Source: Bacteriovoracaceae bacterium UBA6261 (GTDB lineage Bacteria; Bdellovibrionota; Bacteriovoracia; Bacteriovoracales; Bacteriovoracaceae). From it: a DNA stretch of 64,000 bases. Position 1 is the stretch's first letter. Each line of letters begins with the position of its first letter. This document shows positions 34,081 to 42,592 of this stretch, piece after piece. Below the pieces are notes generated by a model. The model was not told the DNA's origin and did not search any database. It was given only the letters and a program-made list of their open reading frames with translations. The translations under genes were made by a program, and so were the position numbers. The stretch covers positions 1 to 64,000 of the forward strand of contig DJVH01000015.1 of the NCBI GenBank assembly GCA_002440825.1, given 5' to 3'.

Positions 34081-34950
34081 ATGAAAGTTTACACGGACCC
34101 ACAGACACATTCCTACACGGTAAAGAAGCTGCCTTTTTATCTGCGCCGCTCTTTTTACGTGCATGTGGGGCTTTTCTCTCTCACTCTGATCGGCGGAAAA
34201 ATCATTTCTGTCCAGCAGGAAAAATTGCGCGAAAAAAACCTGGAGCTCATTCAGGCTTCAGTGCGTGTCGATATGGTCGCGATGCCGAAATACACTCTCG
34301 CTGAGTTAAAAAATCTTTCCAGCGGTGTGGAAGAGGCCAAGAAAGAAGAGGCGGCACCTGTGCAGGAGCCGGCTAAAAAAGAAGAAGCTAAGCCTGAACC
34401 CGTGAAGGAAGAGCCTAAAGCGGAAAAACAAGCAGCAGAGAATGACAGTTCACAGGCTTTGGAAGTTGCCAGCAAAAAAAAGAAAATCGATTTCCTTTCA
34501 AAGCTTAAAGAAATCGGAAATAAAAAAATAAAAGGTGAAGGAACTGTGAAGGCCGATAAAGGGCTGTATGGAGATAAGGCCACTGACCTTAAGTCGATCA
34601 TCCTTTCAGGAAACAAGCTCTCTAAAGGCGTGGCCATTACCGGATCTGGAACGGCCGAAGAAATGTCTGCTTTTAAAATTTATGCAGCTAAACTTCCGCA
34701 GATTGTGCAGCCACATTGGTCCCTTCCTGATTATCTTCTTAAAGAGAAAAATTTAAAATGCAGAGTGCGCGTCTGGATTTCCTCAAATGGTGACATTACA
34801 CGCGCAGAAGTTTACCAGACAAGCGGAAATGAAAACTTTGATTCGCGGGCAGTTCAAGCTGTAAAATCAACCGGACAATTTCCTCGTCTTCCCGAAGAAC
34901 TTGTTGAACGAGGACGAAATGGCAATATTATTTTAGGATTCCCACTATGA
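34081..34950 (+). CDS. tolA: TolA/TonB-like energy transducer
   Basis: 289 residues: cytoplasmic N-tail, one membrane helix near 'SFYVHVGLFSLTLIGG', a Lys/Glu/Ala/Pro-rich periplasmic spacer ('KKEEAKPEPVKEEPKAEK') and a TolA/TonB-type C-terminal domain ('VRVWISSNGDITRAEVYQ', 'FDSRAVQAVKSTGQFPRLP'). The spacer is much shorter than in E. coli TolA. It should link the inner-membrane stator to TolB or Pal. It overlaps tolB by 4 nt. Confidence 0.88.
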   Translation: MKVYTDPQTHSYTVKKLPFYLRRSFYVHVGLFSLTLIGGKIISVQQEKLREKNLELIQASVRVDMVAMPKYTLAELKNLSSGVEEAKKEEAAPVQEPAKKEEAKPEPVKEEPKAEKQAAENDSSQALEVASKKKKIDFLSKLKEIGNKKIKGEGTVKADKGLYGDKATDLKSIILSGNKLSKGVAITGSGTAEEMSAFKIYAAKLPQIVQPHWSLPDYLLKEKNLKCRVRVWISSNGDITRAEVYQTSGNENFDSRAVQAVKSTGQFPRLPEELVERGRNGNIILGFPL

Positions 34951-36284
34951 AAAAACTGATTGTTCTTTTAACTCTCATTTTCTCTTTTCAAATTATCGCT
35001 CAGGACGACAGCCTGACAGTTGTCGCCGTAGGCGAAGCGACCCTTGAAAAAGATAAAATGGTCATCCAGGATCCTTACATCACAAGCGCTGTCACCAGCG
35101 GGCAAAAGCAGGCCATCGATGATCTTGTAAAGCTTCTACGCAATGATTTCAGTTTTTATCAAAAAAAGTTTTTCCTTGTTGAGGCTGCGCCTAATAATAC
35201 AACCAGCAGACCGCCGACCAATTATGAATACTGGAATACGAAAGCTGTTAAATACCTGGGAACTGTCAGTGCTGAAAAATCAGGTGATTCTATTAAGGTG
35301 AATGTGACCTTTGAAGATATCAAGAACAGAAAGCAGATTTTTAATACAACTGCAATGACTTCCATTTCCAGTATGAGAAAAACAGGTCATGAAATGGCCA
35401 ACAACATCTATAAGCAGATTGTGGGAAAGGATTCGATTTTTAAATCTAAAATCATTTTCGTTTCAGACAGAAACTCGCGCGGCAGTAAAACAGTCAAAGA
35501 AATCTATATGATGGATTTCGATGGCAAAAATGTTCAGCAGCTCACCGGCCACGGCGGAATTGCCATTGGACCTGCGCTTTCCCAGGACGGGCGATGGTTG
35601 GTTTATTCGCTTATTCAAAACTCAGCAGGAAAAAGAAACAACAATCTTTACCTGATGGATATGCATACTAAGGAAGCGAGAATTATTTCACAACGTGACG
35701 GGATTAACTCTGGAGCTGTGTTCATGCCGGGCGGGAAAAGTATTGCGCTGACCTTGACGGCTTCAGGTAACGCCGAAATTTATGAAATGGATCTCGATAC
35801 AAAGAACACCAGAAAAATCACGAACCATTTTTCTTCTGACGTCGACCCTTCAATTACTTATGACGGAAAGCTGATGACCTTTCTTTCAGACCGTCCGGGG
35901 AAGGCGATGATTTATACTCTGGATCCAAACGGCGAAGAGAAGAATGTAAAACGCATTTCTTTTGTAGGTCAATTCAATGCGACTCCGCGTTTTTCTCCAG
36001 ATGGAAAAGAAATTGTTTTCTCTTCATGGCTCGACAACTGTTTCGATCTCTTCCGTATTAACTCTGATGGCTCGGGCCTTTCTCGCCTGACTAAAGACTT
36101 CGGCTCTAATGAAGACCCGACATACTCCAATGATGGTGAGTTCATCGCCTTTACCAGCCAGAGAGTCATCTCTCGTGTGAAGGCCGACCAGAATATCTAC
36201 ATTATGGACAAAGACGGGGGCATTCTAGGGGCAGTGACCGCTGGATTTGGGAACTGTATAAGTCCTAGATGGTATAACTTCTAG
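34947..36284 (+). CDS. tolB: Tol-Pal system protein TolB
   Basis: 445 residues: signal peptide 'MKKLIVLLTLIFSFQ', an N-terminal alpha/beta domain (to about 160), then a WD-like beta-propeller with repeats such as 'IYMMDFDGKNVQQLTGHGG', 'NLYLMDMHTKEARIIS' and 'DLFRINSDGSGLSRLTKDF'. Periplasmic partner of Pal and TolA. No pal gene follows, contrary to the commonest order, so pal must be elsewhere or replaced. Confidence 0.94.
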   Translation: MKKLIVLLTLIFSFQIIAQDDSLTVVAVGEATLEKDKMVIQDPYITSAVTSGQKQAIDDLVKLLRNDFSFYQKKFFLVEAAPNNTTSRPPTNYEYWNTKAVKYLGTVSAEKSGDSIKVNVTFEDIKNRKQIFNTTAMTSISSMRKTGHEMANNIYKQIVGKDSIFKSKIIFVSDRNSRGSKTVKEIYMMDFDGKNVQQLTGHGGIAIGPALSQDGRWLVYSLIQNSAGKRNNNLYLMDMHTKEARIISQRDGINSGAVFMPGGKSIALTLTASGNAEIYEMDLDTKNTRKITNHFSSDVDPSITYDGKLMTFLSDRPGKAMIYTLDPNGEEKNVKRISFVGQFNATPRFSPDGKEIVFSSWLDNCFDLFRINSDGSGLSRLTKDFGSNEDPTYSNDGEFIAFTSQRVISRVKADQNIYIMDKDGGILGAVTAGFGNCISPRWYNF

Positions 36285-36413
36285 AAATCACGAAATTCCT
36301 GACTTTTTTTTGAACAATTGAGTGTTTTAGTCTTGTAAAAAATTCAGACGCAGTGTATTATTTTCTCAGTAACGCATCGCAATTTACACTAAAAATTGTC
36401 CAGGAGTTTTACA
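36285..36413 (+). promoter_or_regulatory. sigma70-type promoter and leader of the regulator at 36414
   Basis: TTGTAA (36333-36338), a 17-base spacer, TATTAT (36356-36361), then a leader of about 45 nt carrying CAGGAG (36401-36406) 7 nt before the ATG. Spacing and both boxes are close to consensus, predicting a strong constitutive-type promoter. Confidence 0.7.
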
Positions 36414-37946
36414 ATGACTACATCAGCTCAAAAGCACCAAGCAGAACTAGCAACTCTTTCTTCAGTTCTCTTCCTAAGCCTAGATGAAGCTCATTTCTTT
36501 AACAATATCAATAAGTTCTTTATGGACCATATGAACTGTGACAAGGTTCAGGCTTATAAGCTTCTAGAAAACGGTCAAGCGATCCTTATGTCAGAAAATG
36601 GCCAGATCGTAGACGGCCAAATCGTCCTTGAAAAAGGTGTAGGCGCTGTAGGTTACATCGCTCGTACGAAAAAAGGATACTTCTCAAACTCAGTAGAAAG
36701 AGACCCGGTTTTCACAAGAGAAGCAGGTCTTGGTGTTAAAGCTGAACTTTGCCTTCCAATCTCAGTTGACGGTGTAGTGATCGGTTCAATTCACTGCCAG
36801 GTAACAAAAGCTCAAAGAGAATTCTCAAGAGAAGATATGACTTTTGGTGTAGCTGTCATGAACGACATTAAAGCTCCAATCCAAAACATGAAAATGTACC
36901 TTGCTGCTAAAAACATGAACGAAACTCTTCTAAGAACAATCGAACTTAAAGAGAAAGAACTTCAAGAATCTCGTTCAGGTCTTAAACTACAAGACACTTA
37001 CAAAATCAGCGAAAGAGATATCATTGGTCGTTCACAATCAATGAAAGACCTTCTTGCTCTAGTTGATAGAATTTCTGATAAAGACATCTCTGCTTTCATC
37101 ATGGGTGAAGCAGCGACTGGTAAAGAAATGATCGCAAGAAGAATTCACTGCAGAAGCACAAGACGTGATAGAGCTTTCGTTTCTGTTGACTGTTCAACTC
37201 TTAACGAAAGACAGCTTGATATCGAACTTTTCGGTGACGATTCAAAAGTTGGTATGCTTGAAGCAGCTAACTTCGGTACTCTTTTCATCAACTCTGTTGA
37301 AAGAATGCCAGTAGCGATCCAAAACAAACTTATGCAATATGCGACTGCAAAAATGGGAATTAAAGCTGGAAGCCAGTCATTCTTCAAGTCAGACGTAAGA
37401 TTGATTTCTGCTTCAACAAAAGATTTGATGGACCTGGTTCGCGATGGTTCATTCAGAGAAGACCTGTACTTCGCACTTTCAACAATCGTTCTTAAAGCAC
37501 CTGCTCTAAGAGAAAGAAAAGAAGATATCGAAGTTCTTGCTAACTTCTTCTTAAACCAAGGAAAAGCAAAAGACGCGCAAAAATCTTTCTCACCAAGCGC
37601 GATCAAAGCTCTTACAGAATACACATGGTCAGGAAACGTTCGCGAACTTCAAAACGTAGTAGAAAGAGCATACATCCTTGCAGAAGGAACAATTATCGAG
37701 AAGCTTCACCTTGACCAGAATATTCAAAATGCGGAAGTTCAGCCGGTAGTAGAAAAAGTTGTAGCGGTAAAACCAGTAGAATTTATCCCTGTGACGCTGG
37801 AAGAACTAGAAAGAAACCACATTATGAGCACTCTTGAAAACCTTGGTGGAAACAAAACAAAAACTGCTAAAGTTCTTGGAATTACAGTTAAGACTCTATA
37901 CAACAAACTTCACTCTTACGGGATTGAGTTTGATAAAGAAGCCTAA
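36414..37946 (+). CDS. GAF / AAA+ / Fis-type regulator that has lost GAFTGA and Walker B
   Basis: 510 residues. GAF domain (about 15-165), AAA+ region (about 200-425) and a C-terminal Fis-type helix-turn-helix ('NKTKTAKVLGITVKTLYNKL'). It has the outline of a sigma54 enhancer-binding protein, but key parts are missing: Walker A 'GEAATGKE' (K237) is kept, Walker B reads N293-S294 instead of D-E ('TLFINSVE'), and the segment between 'ELFG' (271-274) and 'GTLF' (288-291) is about nine residues short, so the GAFTGA loop that touches sigma54 is absent. The second Arg-finger position in 'FREDLYFAL' is Ala. So ATP hydrolysis and sigma54 activation are unlikely; a DNA-binding regulator acting with sigma70 or as a repressor fits better. 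Confidence 0.9.
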   Translation: MTTSAQKHQAELATLSSVLFLSLDEAHFFNNINKFFMDHMNCDKVQAYKLLENGQAILMSENGQIVDGQIVLEKGVGAVGYIARTKKGYFSNSVERDPVFTREAGLGVKAELCLPISVDGVVIGSIHCQVTKAQREFSREDMTFGVAVMNDIKAPIQNMKMYLAAKNMNETLLRTIELKEKELQESRSGLKLQDTYKISERDIIGRSQSMKDLLALVDRISDKDISAFIMGEAATGKEMIARRIHCRSTRRDRAFVSVDCSTLNERQLDIELFGDDSKVGMLEAANFGTLFINSVERMPVAIQNKLMQYATAKMGIKAGSQSFFKSDVRLISASTKDLMDLVRDGSFREDLYFALSTIVLKAPALRERKEDIEVLANFFLNQGKAKDAQKSFSPSAIKALTEYTWSGNVRELQNVVERAYILAEGTIIEKLHLDQNIQNAEVQPVVEKVVAVKPVEFIPVTLEELERNHIMSTLENLGGNKTKTAKVLGITVKTLYNKLHSYGIEFDKEA

Positions 37947-37968
37947 GAGCGGCTTGCGACTTAAGAAC

Positions 37969-37998
37969 TTGTAATTGCGAGAGCGAATAAGGTACAAT
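37969..37998 (+). promoter_or_regulatory. sigma70-type promoter of small basic-protein gene
   Basis: TTGTAA (37969-37974), 18-base spacer, TACAAT (37993-37998), followed by GGAGGA (38014-38019) and ATG 38024. Good match in both boxes. Confidence 0.65.
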
Positions 37999-38023
37999 TG
38001 AACGACTTTAAATGGAGGACCCC

Positions 38024-38236
38024 ATGTCAATGATAGAACAAGAAACAGTTGTAGAGAGCCCGAAAACGCCGAGGAACTTTAGAACTGCAATCGATATTGA
38101 AAATTTCTACCGCTTCGTCAACGACAACGATCTGAGAAAAGAAGCGAAGATTATGCTTGAACTGATTCACGCAAAGGTTATGGCCTCTGTGAAGAAAAAG
38201 AAAAAAGAAGCAAAATCAAAAAAGAATTTACATTAA
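38024..38236 (+). CDS. small protein with Lys-rich tail
   Basis: 70 residues, soluble. A helical middle ('IDIENFYRFVNDNDLRKEA') is followed by a very basic tail ('KKKKKEAKSKK') that could bind nucleic acid or ribosomes. ATG 38024 is chosen over 38012 because GGAGGA at 38014-38019 lies 4 nt before it and overlaps the earlier codons. Its own promoter and a strong terminator make it a single-gene unit, which supports it being real. Confidence 0.75.
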   Translation: MSMIEQETVVESPKTPRNFRTAIDIENFYRFVNDNDLRKEAKIMLELIHAKVMASVKKKKKEAKSKKNLH

Positions 38237-38256
38237 TTAATACAAGCAACATCGCA

Positions 38257-38290
38257 GGCCCGCTATTCGTAGTGGGCCTTTTTGTTTTTT
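38257..38290 (+). terminator. strong rho-independent terminator
   Basis: Stem GGCCCGCTA (38257-38265) with TAGTGGGCC (38270-38278), one G-T wobble, TTCG tetraloop, then TTTTTGTTTTTT. Confidence 0.93.
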
Positions 38291-38303
38291 GAGAGCAAAA
38301 CAC

Positions 38304-39779
38304 ATGGAAGTCGCGTCTCTTACACCGTCACTAACTAAATCTAATAAAGAAAAATCACACGTCATTTACGATCCGATTTATGGATTCATCAAACTCAATC
38401 CCATTGAGTGGGAAATCATTTCATCGCCGTTCTATCAGCGTCTGCGTTGGATTAAGCAGCTGGGATTTTCTTGTTATGTTTTTCCAGGCGCTGAACATTC
38501 GCGTTTTCATCACTCCATCGGAGTTATGCATAATGCTTCTAAAATTTTAGAATCCTGTAAGCGAGCTGTGAGTGAAAAAGAACTCATGGATCCTGACTGC
38601 AGAACAGAAGATGCCATTTATCACAAGAGCGTTCGTCTGGCGGCGCTGATGCATGACCTGGGAACATTTATGTTCTCACATACAACCGAGATGGCCTATA
38701 TTGCCTACGGCGAGACAACTAAGGCAAAAGGCGGAAAAGGTCTTTCTGATGATCACGAAAACCTCGGTGCTTTCATCATTAAAAACACAGATTACGAAGG
38801 CGGCATCACTTATATTTTGAAAAAATACGGCATCAATCCTCAGCGAATTTCCGATCTCGTAAAAGGCGTTGATGAAAGTATTCTCGCTAATCAGATTCTT
38901 CACTCTGAGGTCGATTGCGATAGAATGGATTATCTTTTGCGTGATGCTCATTACACTGGGTTGAAATACGGATCTTACGACCGCGATTATCTGCTATATC
39001 ACTTTCAGGTAAAGAAAATTGAGAATCACGATATTCTCACGATTCGTCACAATGCTCTTTATTGCGTGGAAGATTTTCTGATGAGCCGATTTGCCTGGTA
39101 TTCGCAGGTTATTCGTTCTCCAAGAGGGGCTAAATACGATTCTATTGCTGAAACGATCTGTTCTTATTTTCTGGAGAAGGGCTATATCTACCGCTACAGC
39201 GAGCTTCTCGAGATGATTGAAAAAGATCCGATGAAGTTTTACGGCTTCAACGATAATTACTTCATGTCGACCGTGCATAAGCATTTCACCAATGGTGATC
39301 TGGACAAAAATCCGAAAATTAAAGATATGGCGAAAACCATCTTGCTGGGATCTGGCGGAAAGGCCATCCGATGTGAAGACTTTAAATCCCGTCTGCTTTC
39401 CCAGGACGACCCTGGCGCTCTGGAAAAATATTCCAAACGCGCTCTGGCAAAAATCCATGAGATCGAGGAAGTCCTAAAGAAAAAAGGTAGTCCCTCTGAC
39501 TGGTTGATTTACGATATTCCTAAAAAGCCGATTCTCTTTGTAAAATCTCCTAAAAACGTTGCCAAAAACACTTCGGAAAAGCTCGCCAATGTGCTTTTTG
39601 ACCGCGATCCTGTGAAAATCTCAATGGAAAACGGGGAAGTCCGGCTTCTGGGAGATGTCGAAAATTCACTGATCTCAAGGCTATTTAACAGCAATAACTT
39701 CATTCCAAACGTTTATTGCTCAACTTCCGCTTACGAGCTACTCCTGGCAGAGGGAGTAATTGAAGGAAGTTTCAGCTAA
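38304..39779 (+). CDS. HD-domain phosphohydrolase, SAMHD1/dGTPase-like
   Basis: 491 residues. The HD metal site is complete: 'HSRFHHSIGVMHNA' (His), 'AALMHDLGTFMFSH' (HD) and 'HSEVDCDRMDYLLRDA' (Asp). The opening 'VIYDPIYGFIKLNPIEWEI' and 'FYQRLRWIKQLGFSCYVFPG' is the usual start of the SAMHD1-like YdhJ/COG1078 group. Likely a nucleotide triphosphohydrolase or phosphodiesterase; substrate unknown. The C-terminal 150 residues are family-specific. The start is ATG 38304; TTG 38289 lies inside the upstream terminator's T-run and is unlikely. Confidence 0.88.
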   Translation: MEVASLTPSLTKSNKEKSHVIYDPIYGFIKLNPIEWEIISSPFYQRLRWIKQLGFSCYVFPGAEHSRFHHSIGVMHNASKILESCKRAVSEKELMDPDCRTEDAIYHKSVRLAALMHDLGTFMFSHTTEMAYIAYGETTKAKGGKGLSDDHENLGAFIIKNTDYEGGITYILKKYGINPQRISDLVKGVDESILANQILHSEVDCDRMDYLLRDAHYTGLKYGSYDRDYLLYHFQVKKIENHDILTIRHNALYCVEDFLMSRFAWYSQVIRSPRGAKYDSIAETICSYFLEKGYIYRYSELLEMIEKDPMKFYGFNDNYFMSTVHKHFTNGDLDKNPKIKDMAKTILLGSGGKAIRCEDFKSRLLSQDDPGALEKYSKRALAKIHEIEEVLKKKGSPSDWLIYDIPKKPILFVKSPKNVAKNTSEKLANVLFDRDPVKISMENGEVRLLGDVENSLISRLFNSNNFIPNVYCSTSAYELLLAEGVIEGSFS

Positions 39780-39860
39780 GAACTTGTTTTGGATACCGGA
39801 ATAAATTTCTCGGTTTTACAGAAAACTACCTAAAAACCTAAATTTAAGTTAAAATTTTGA

Positions 39861-39896
39861 GGAAGGGGCATACCCCTTTCACAGTCAGGATGACTG
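39861..39896 (+). other. two tandem hairpins in the ftsE leader
   Basis: AAGGGG-CATA-CCCCTT (39863-39878) is followed at once by CAGTCA-GGA-TGACTG (39882-39896), both perfect 6-bp stems, in the leader 30-60 nt before the ftsE start. No T-run follows, so termination is unlikely; translational control or a protein-binding site is possible. Confidence 0.45.
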
Positions 39897-39925
39897 CTGA
39901 AATTGACTTGGATAAAAAGGTCGTT

Positions 39926-40645
39926 ATGCAAAACCAAAGCATCAATACAAATCAACGTATGAATCGTGGAACACATAGTTCTAATGGTCCCATTTTTTAT
40001 TGTGAAGATGTCTCCGTCGAATTCGGAGAAATCCGCGCGCTTAAAAATGTTCAGCTCACTATCGAGCGCGGTGAAATCATTTTTGTCACGGGTGCAAGTG
40101 GAGCAGGAAAAACGACATTGCTTAAATTACTTTCAGGATTGCAGGAACCAACTTCGGGGAAAGTGATTCGCCCGAATGTATTAGGCGGTAAAAAAAATCT
40201 CTACGCTTCAAACGTGTTTCAAGATCTTCGCCTTATGGGAAAATATACCTGCGAAGAAAACCTGATGTTCGCTTACGACTCGTCCATCTACAAAGATAAA
40301 AATGAATTTGTTCAGGATATGCATGAGCTCGCTCGCATTCTTGGAATCAAAGACAGACTCAATTTAAAAATCAATCAGGCCAACGGTGGTCTTCAGCAAA
40401 AAGTAGCGATTATCCGCTCACTTTTAACCAGACCAGATATTCTGATCGCTGATGAACCAACGAGCTCGCTGGATATCGATAATACAAGAAGATTATTTGA
40501 TGTCTTCAATCTCTACAATGCTAAGAGAGGATTGACTGTCATTTGGGCCACTCACAATAAAGAACTCATCAAGAGCTTTACCGGCCGGATTATTCATTTA
40601 GACAATGGACGTTTAGTGTATTCGGGGCATGCATGTTTTATTTAA
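39926..40645 (+). CDS. ftsE: FtsE-like ABC ATPase
   Basis: 239 residues from ATG 39926, which has AAAGG 5 nt upstream; the frame is open further upstream but less well supported. Walker A 'GASGAGKTT', Q-loop 'VFQDLRLMGKY', Walker B 'DILIADEPTSSLD' and H-loop 'WATHNKEL' are intact. The signature motif is unusual: 'NGGLQQKVAI' in place of LSGGEQQRVAI. It is followed by an FtsX-like membrane protein (13-nt overlap) and an EnvC-like protein, so it should power wall-hydrolase activation at division. An Asn-rich N-terminal extension of about 20 residues is extra. Confidence 0.9.
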   Translation: MQNQSINTNQRMNRGTHSSNGPIFYCEDVSVEFGEIRALKNVQLTIERGEIIFVTGASGAGKTTLLKLLSGLQEPTSGKVIRPNVLGGKKNLYASNVFQDLRLMGKYTCEENLMFAYDSSIYKDKNEFVQDMHELARILGIKDRLNLKINQANGGLQQKVAIIRSLLTRPDILIADEPTSSLDIDNTRRLFDVFNLYNAKRGLTVIWATHNKELIKSFTGRIIHLDNGRLVYSGHACFI

Positions 40646-41427
40646 ATCATTTCTTTAAAATTCTATTTAAATCACCAGTGCGTGGTTTTTTTCTATTTTT
40701 CTTTTCAATCCTGATGGTTTTTTCCATCGGACAAAAAGCGTTTCTTGAAGATCAATTCACTAAGTTGATTCCCGAAAACAAAGCAGGTTCTTATTTCTAC
40801 GCATTGATTGCTTCCACAGAATCTTATCAGAATGTCGCCCGCCAGATGGCCGTGCTTCCAGGCGTGCACAAAGTTGAAGTTCTTTCTGAAGCTCAGATTA
40901 AAGATGAAGTGAAGAATATCCTGGGCGCTATGCAGATCAATCTGCCTGAGACGACTCTTGATCTGAACTATGCCGGTCTTAAAATTATTTATGCTAAAGA
41001 CCTGAAGCCTCGCGCTCAGGAGCTTGTCCGCGATTACCTCACTCACCTGGTAGGCGAGGGGAATATTACTCTCGGGGCCATCAAGGTCAACGACCAGACT
41101 CTCGATAAGAAAAACCAGTTCATCACTGCGATCAAAGCGTGGGGCTATTCAATTTATCTTTTCATTGTTTTCATGTTCTGGATGATTTCACTTCTTTCAA
41201 TCAGAGCGAAAATCGCAGAAGCCTCTTATCTTCTTGAGAGCTATCAACGCAAAAGAAAGATCGGTCTGAAAATGGCAAGCTTTGGCCTTTCCGTCATCTT
41301 TGTTCTTTCGGTAGCAACGACTTTTATTCTTGGTATGCCTCAACTTTTAAATTTAATTGCGGCACTCATGTTATTTGTGGCAGGAATTCTTCTGCATTCG
41401 AAAACATACCAATGGGAGAACCGATAA
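40633..41427 (+). CDS. ftsX: FtsX-like cell-division permease
   Basis: 264 residues: N-terminal membrane helix ('GFFLFFFSILMVFSIG'), a periplasmic domain of about 120 residues ('VARQMAVLPGVHKVEVL') and three C-terminal helices ('YLFIVFMFWMISLLSI', 'VIFVLSVATTFILG'). This is the four-helix FtsX layout; sequence is divergent. It overlaps ftsE by 13 nt. Its outer domain would bind the EnvC-like coiled coil encoded next. Confidence 0.87.
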   Translation: MFYLNHFFKILFKSPVRGFFLFFFSILMVFSIGQKAFLEDQFTKLIPENKAGSYFYALIASTESYQNVARQMAVLPGVHKVEVLSEAQIKDEVKNILGAMQINLPETTLDLNYAGLKIIYAKDLKPRAQELVRDYLTHLVGEGNITLGAIKVNDQTLDKKNQFITAIKAWGYSIYLFIVFMFWMISLLSIRAKIAEASYLLESYQRKRKIGLKMASFGLSVIFVLSVATTFILGMPQLLNLIAALMLFVAGILLHSKTYQWENR

Positions 41428-41433
41428 TTCCCC

Positions 41434-42555
41434 ATGAATAAATCATCTCTTCTTTGCCTTATTCTTCTTCCTTTGAGTTTATCCGCTGCGATCGAGTCGG
41501 GGGAGAAAGTCAGCGTCTTTGAAATGAAACGAAAATTGCAGGAGCAAAATCGCCTCATTCAATCTATGACCAAAGAAGTGTCCAACGTTGAAATGAATCT
41601 TGGAATCCAGAATAAAAAATATCTCAAGCTTGCCGATGAAAGGGCGAAGATTGAAGAGATGCTTTCTCTGGCCAGGAAAAATGCCGATATCGACAACCAA
41701 AATTTAAAAAAGAATTACAATGAGACGAAAGCTATCTTAATGGGTGTTCTTCTCAACAAACTGGAGAAGACTGAAAGTTCCGCAGATATTCTTTCCAGAA
41801 AAATTCTTGTGGAAAATCTTCAGCGACGTATGGTTGATCTCGAAGGTGTCATGAAATCCAACAAGGCTGTTCAGGATGACGTCGAAAGACTTTATCAGCG
41901 CCTCGAAGATTCTATGAGAACAGAAAAAGAACTTCTCGCACTCATGCAGGAACTTGAGCAGAAGAAAAGAGACCTGAGAGCAAATCTGGAAGCAGAAACG
42001 CAGAAAAAAACTTCTTCTCAAACTCAGTTTGATGAATCCAAAAATAAACTGGCGATGGAAAGAGAGTCTTTGAAAAAAGTCGCTCTTAAAGAAAAATTAG
42101 CGCCTGTTCAGATTACTGAAGAAATTAAAATTCCTTCTCAGCCGCTTGAGGCAAGACAGGGAATTCTGGACAAAACGCCTGGAGGCGATTTCCTTCCACC
42201 GATTGCGCAAGTGATGGGGATGGATTATCAGAAAAAGGGCGTCACATTTAATTTCCAGGGCAAGAATGAAGTTCATGCTCCTAAAGGCGGAAGAGTTGTT
42301 TATACAGGCTCTCTGGCAAGCTACGGAAACGTTCTCATGATTGATCATGGAAACGATACGCGAACAGTTCTTCTGGGACAGTTTGATTACAGTGTTAAAA
42401 ATGGCGACAGCATTCAGGCGTCGCAAATCGTCGGTTACACCAACCCTCGCAACACGAATGGTTTGGGCGACGGAAAGATTTATTTTGAAGTACGAAAAAA
42501 CAATTTAGCCCAAAATACATATTTGCTTTTAGATAAGAGAAATCTAAGAAAATAA
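41434..42555 (+). CDS. EnvC-like coiled-coil LytM activator, catalytically inactive
   Basis: 373 residues: signal peptide 'MNKSSLLCLILLPLSL', about 200 residues of coiled coil ('LQEQNRLIQSMTKEV', 'LMQELEQKKRDLRANLE') and a C-terminal M23/LytM domain. The zinc ligands are gone: the H-x3-D region reads 'VTFNFQGKNEV' and HLHFE reads 'KIYFEVRKN'. That loss is the rule for EnvC, which activates amidases rather than cutting the wall. Position 6 nt after ftsX and before a CtpA-type protease supports an FtsEX-EnvC unit. The amidase target is not in the window. Confidence 0.9.
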   Translation: MNKSSLLCLILLPLSLSAAIESGEKVSVFEMKRKLQEQNRLIQSMTKEVSNVEMNLGIQNKKYLKLADERAKIEEMLSLARKNADIDNQNLKKNYNETKAILMGVLLNKLEKTESSADILSRKILVENLQRRMVDLEGVMKSNKAVQDDVERLYQRLEDSMRTEKELLALMQELEQKKRDLRANLEAETQKKTSSQTQFDESKNKLAMERESLKKVALKEKLAPVQITEEIKIPSQPLEARQGILDKTPGGDFLPPIAQVMGMDYQKKGVTFNFQGKNEVHAPKGGRVVYTGSLASYGNVLMIDHGNDTRTVLLGQFDYSVKNGDSIQASQIVGYTNPRNTNGLGDGKIYFEVRKNNLAQNTYLLLDKRNLRK

Positions 42556-42592
42556 TCTAAAACGCATCTATCTCTCATGGAAGGAGAAGATC

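Noticed and set aside
36305..36312. T8 run after tolB as a terminator
   Set aside because: The preceding bases form only a mismatched AT-rich stem, so no convincing hairpin.
41434..42555. Loss of zinc ligands in the LytM domain as an unusual pseudoenzyme
   Set aside because: EnvC-type activators normally lack these ligands, so it is expected, not novel.
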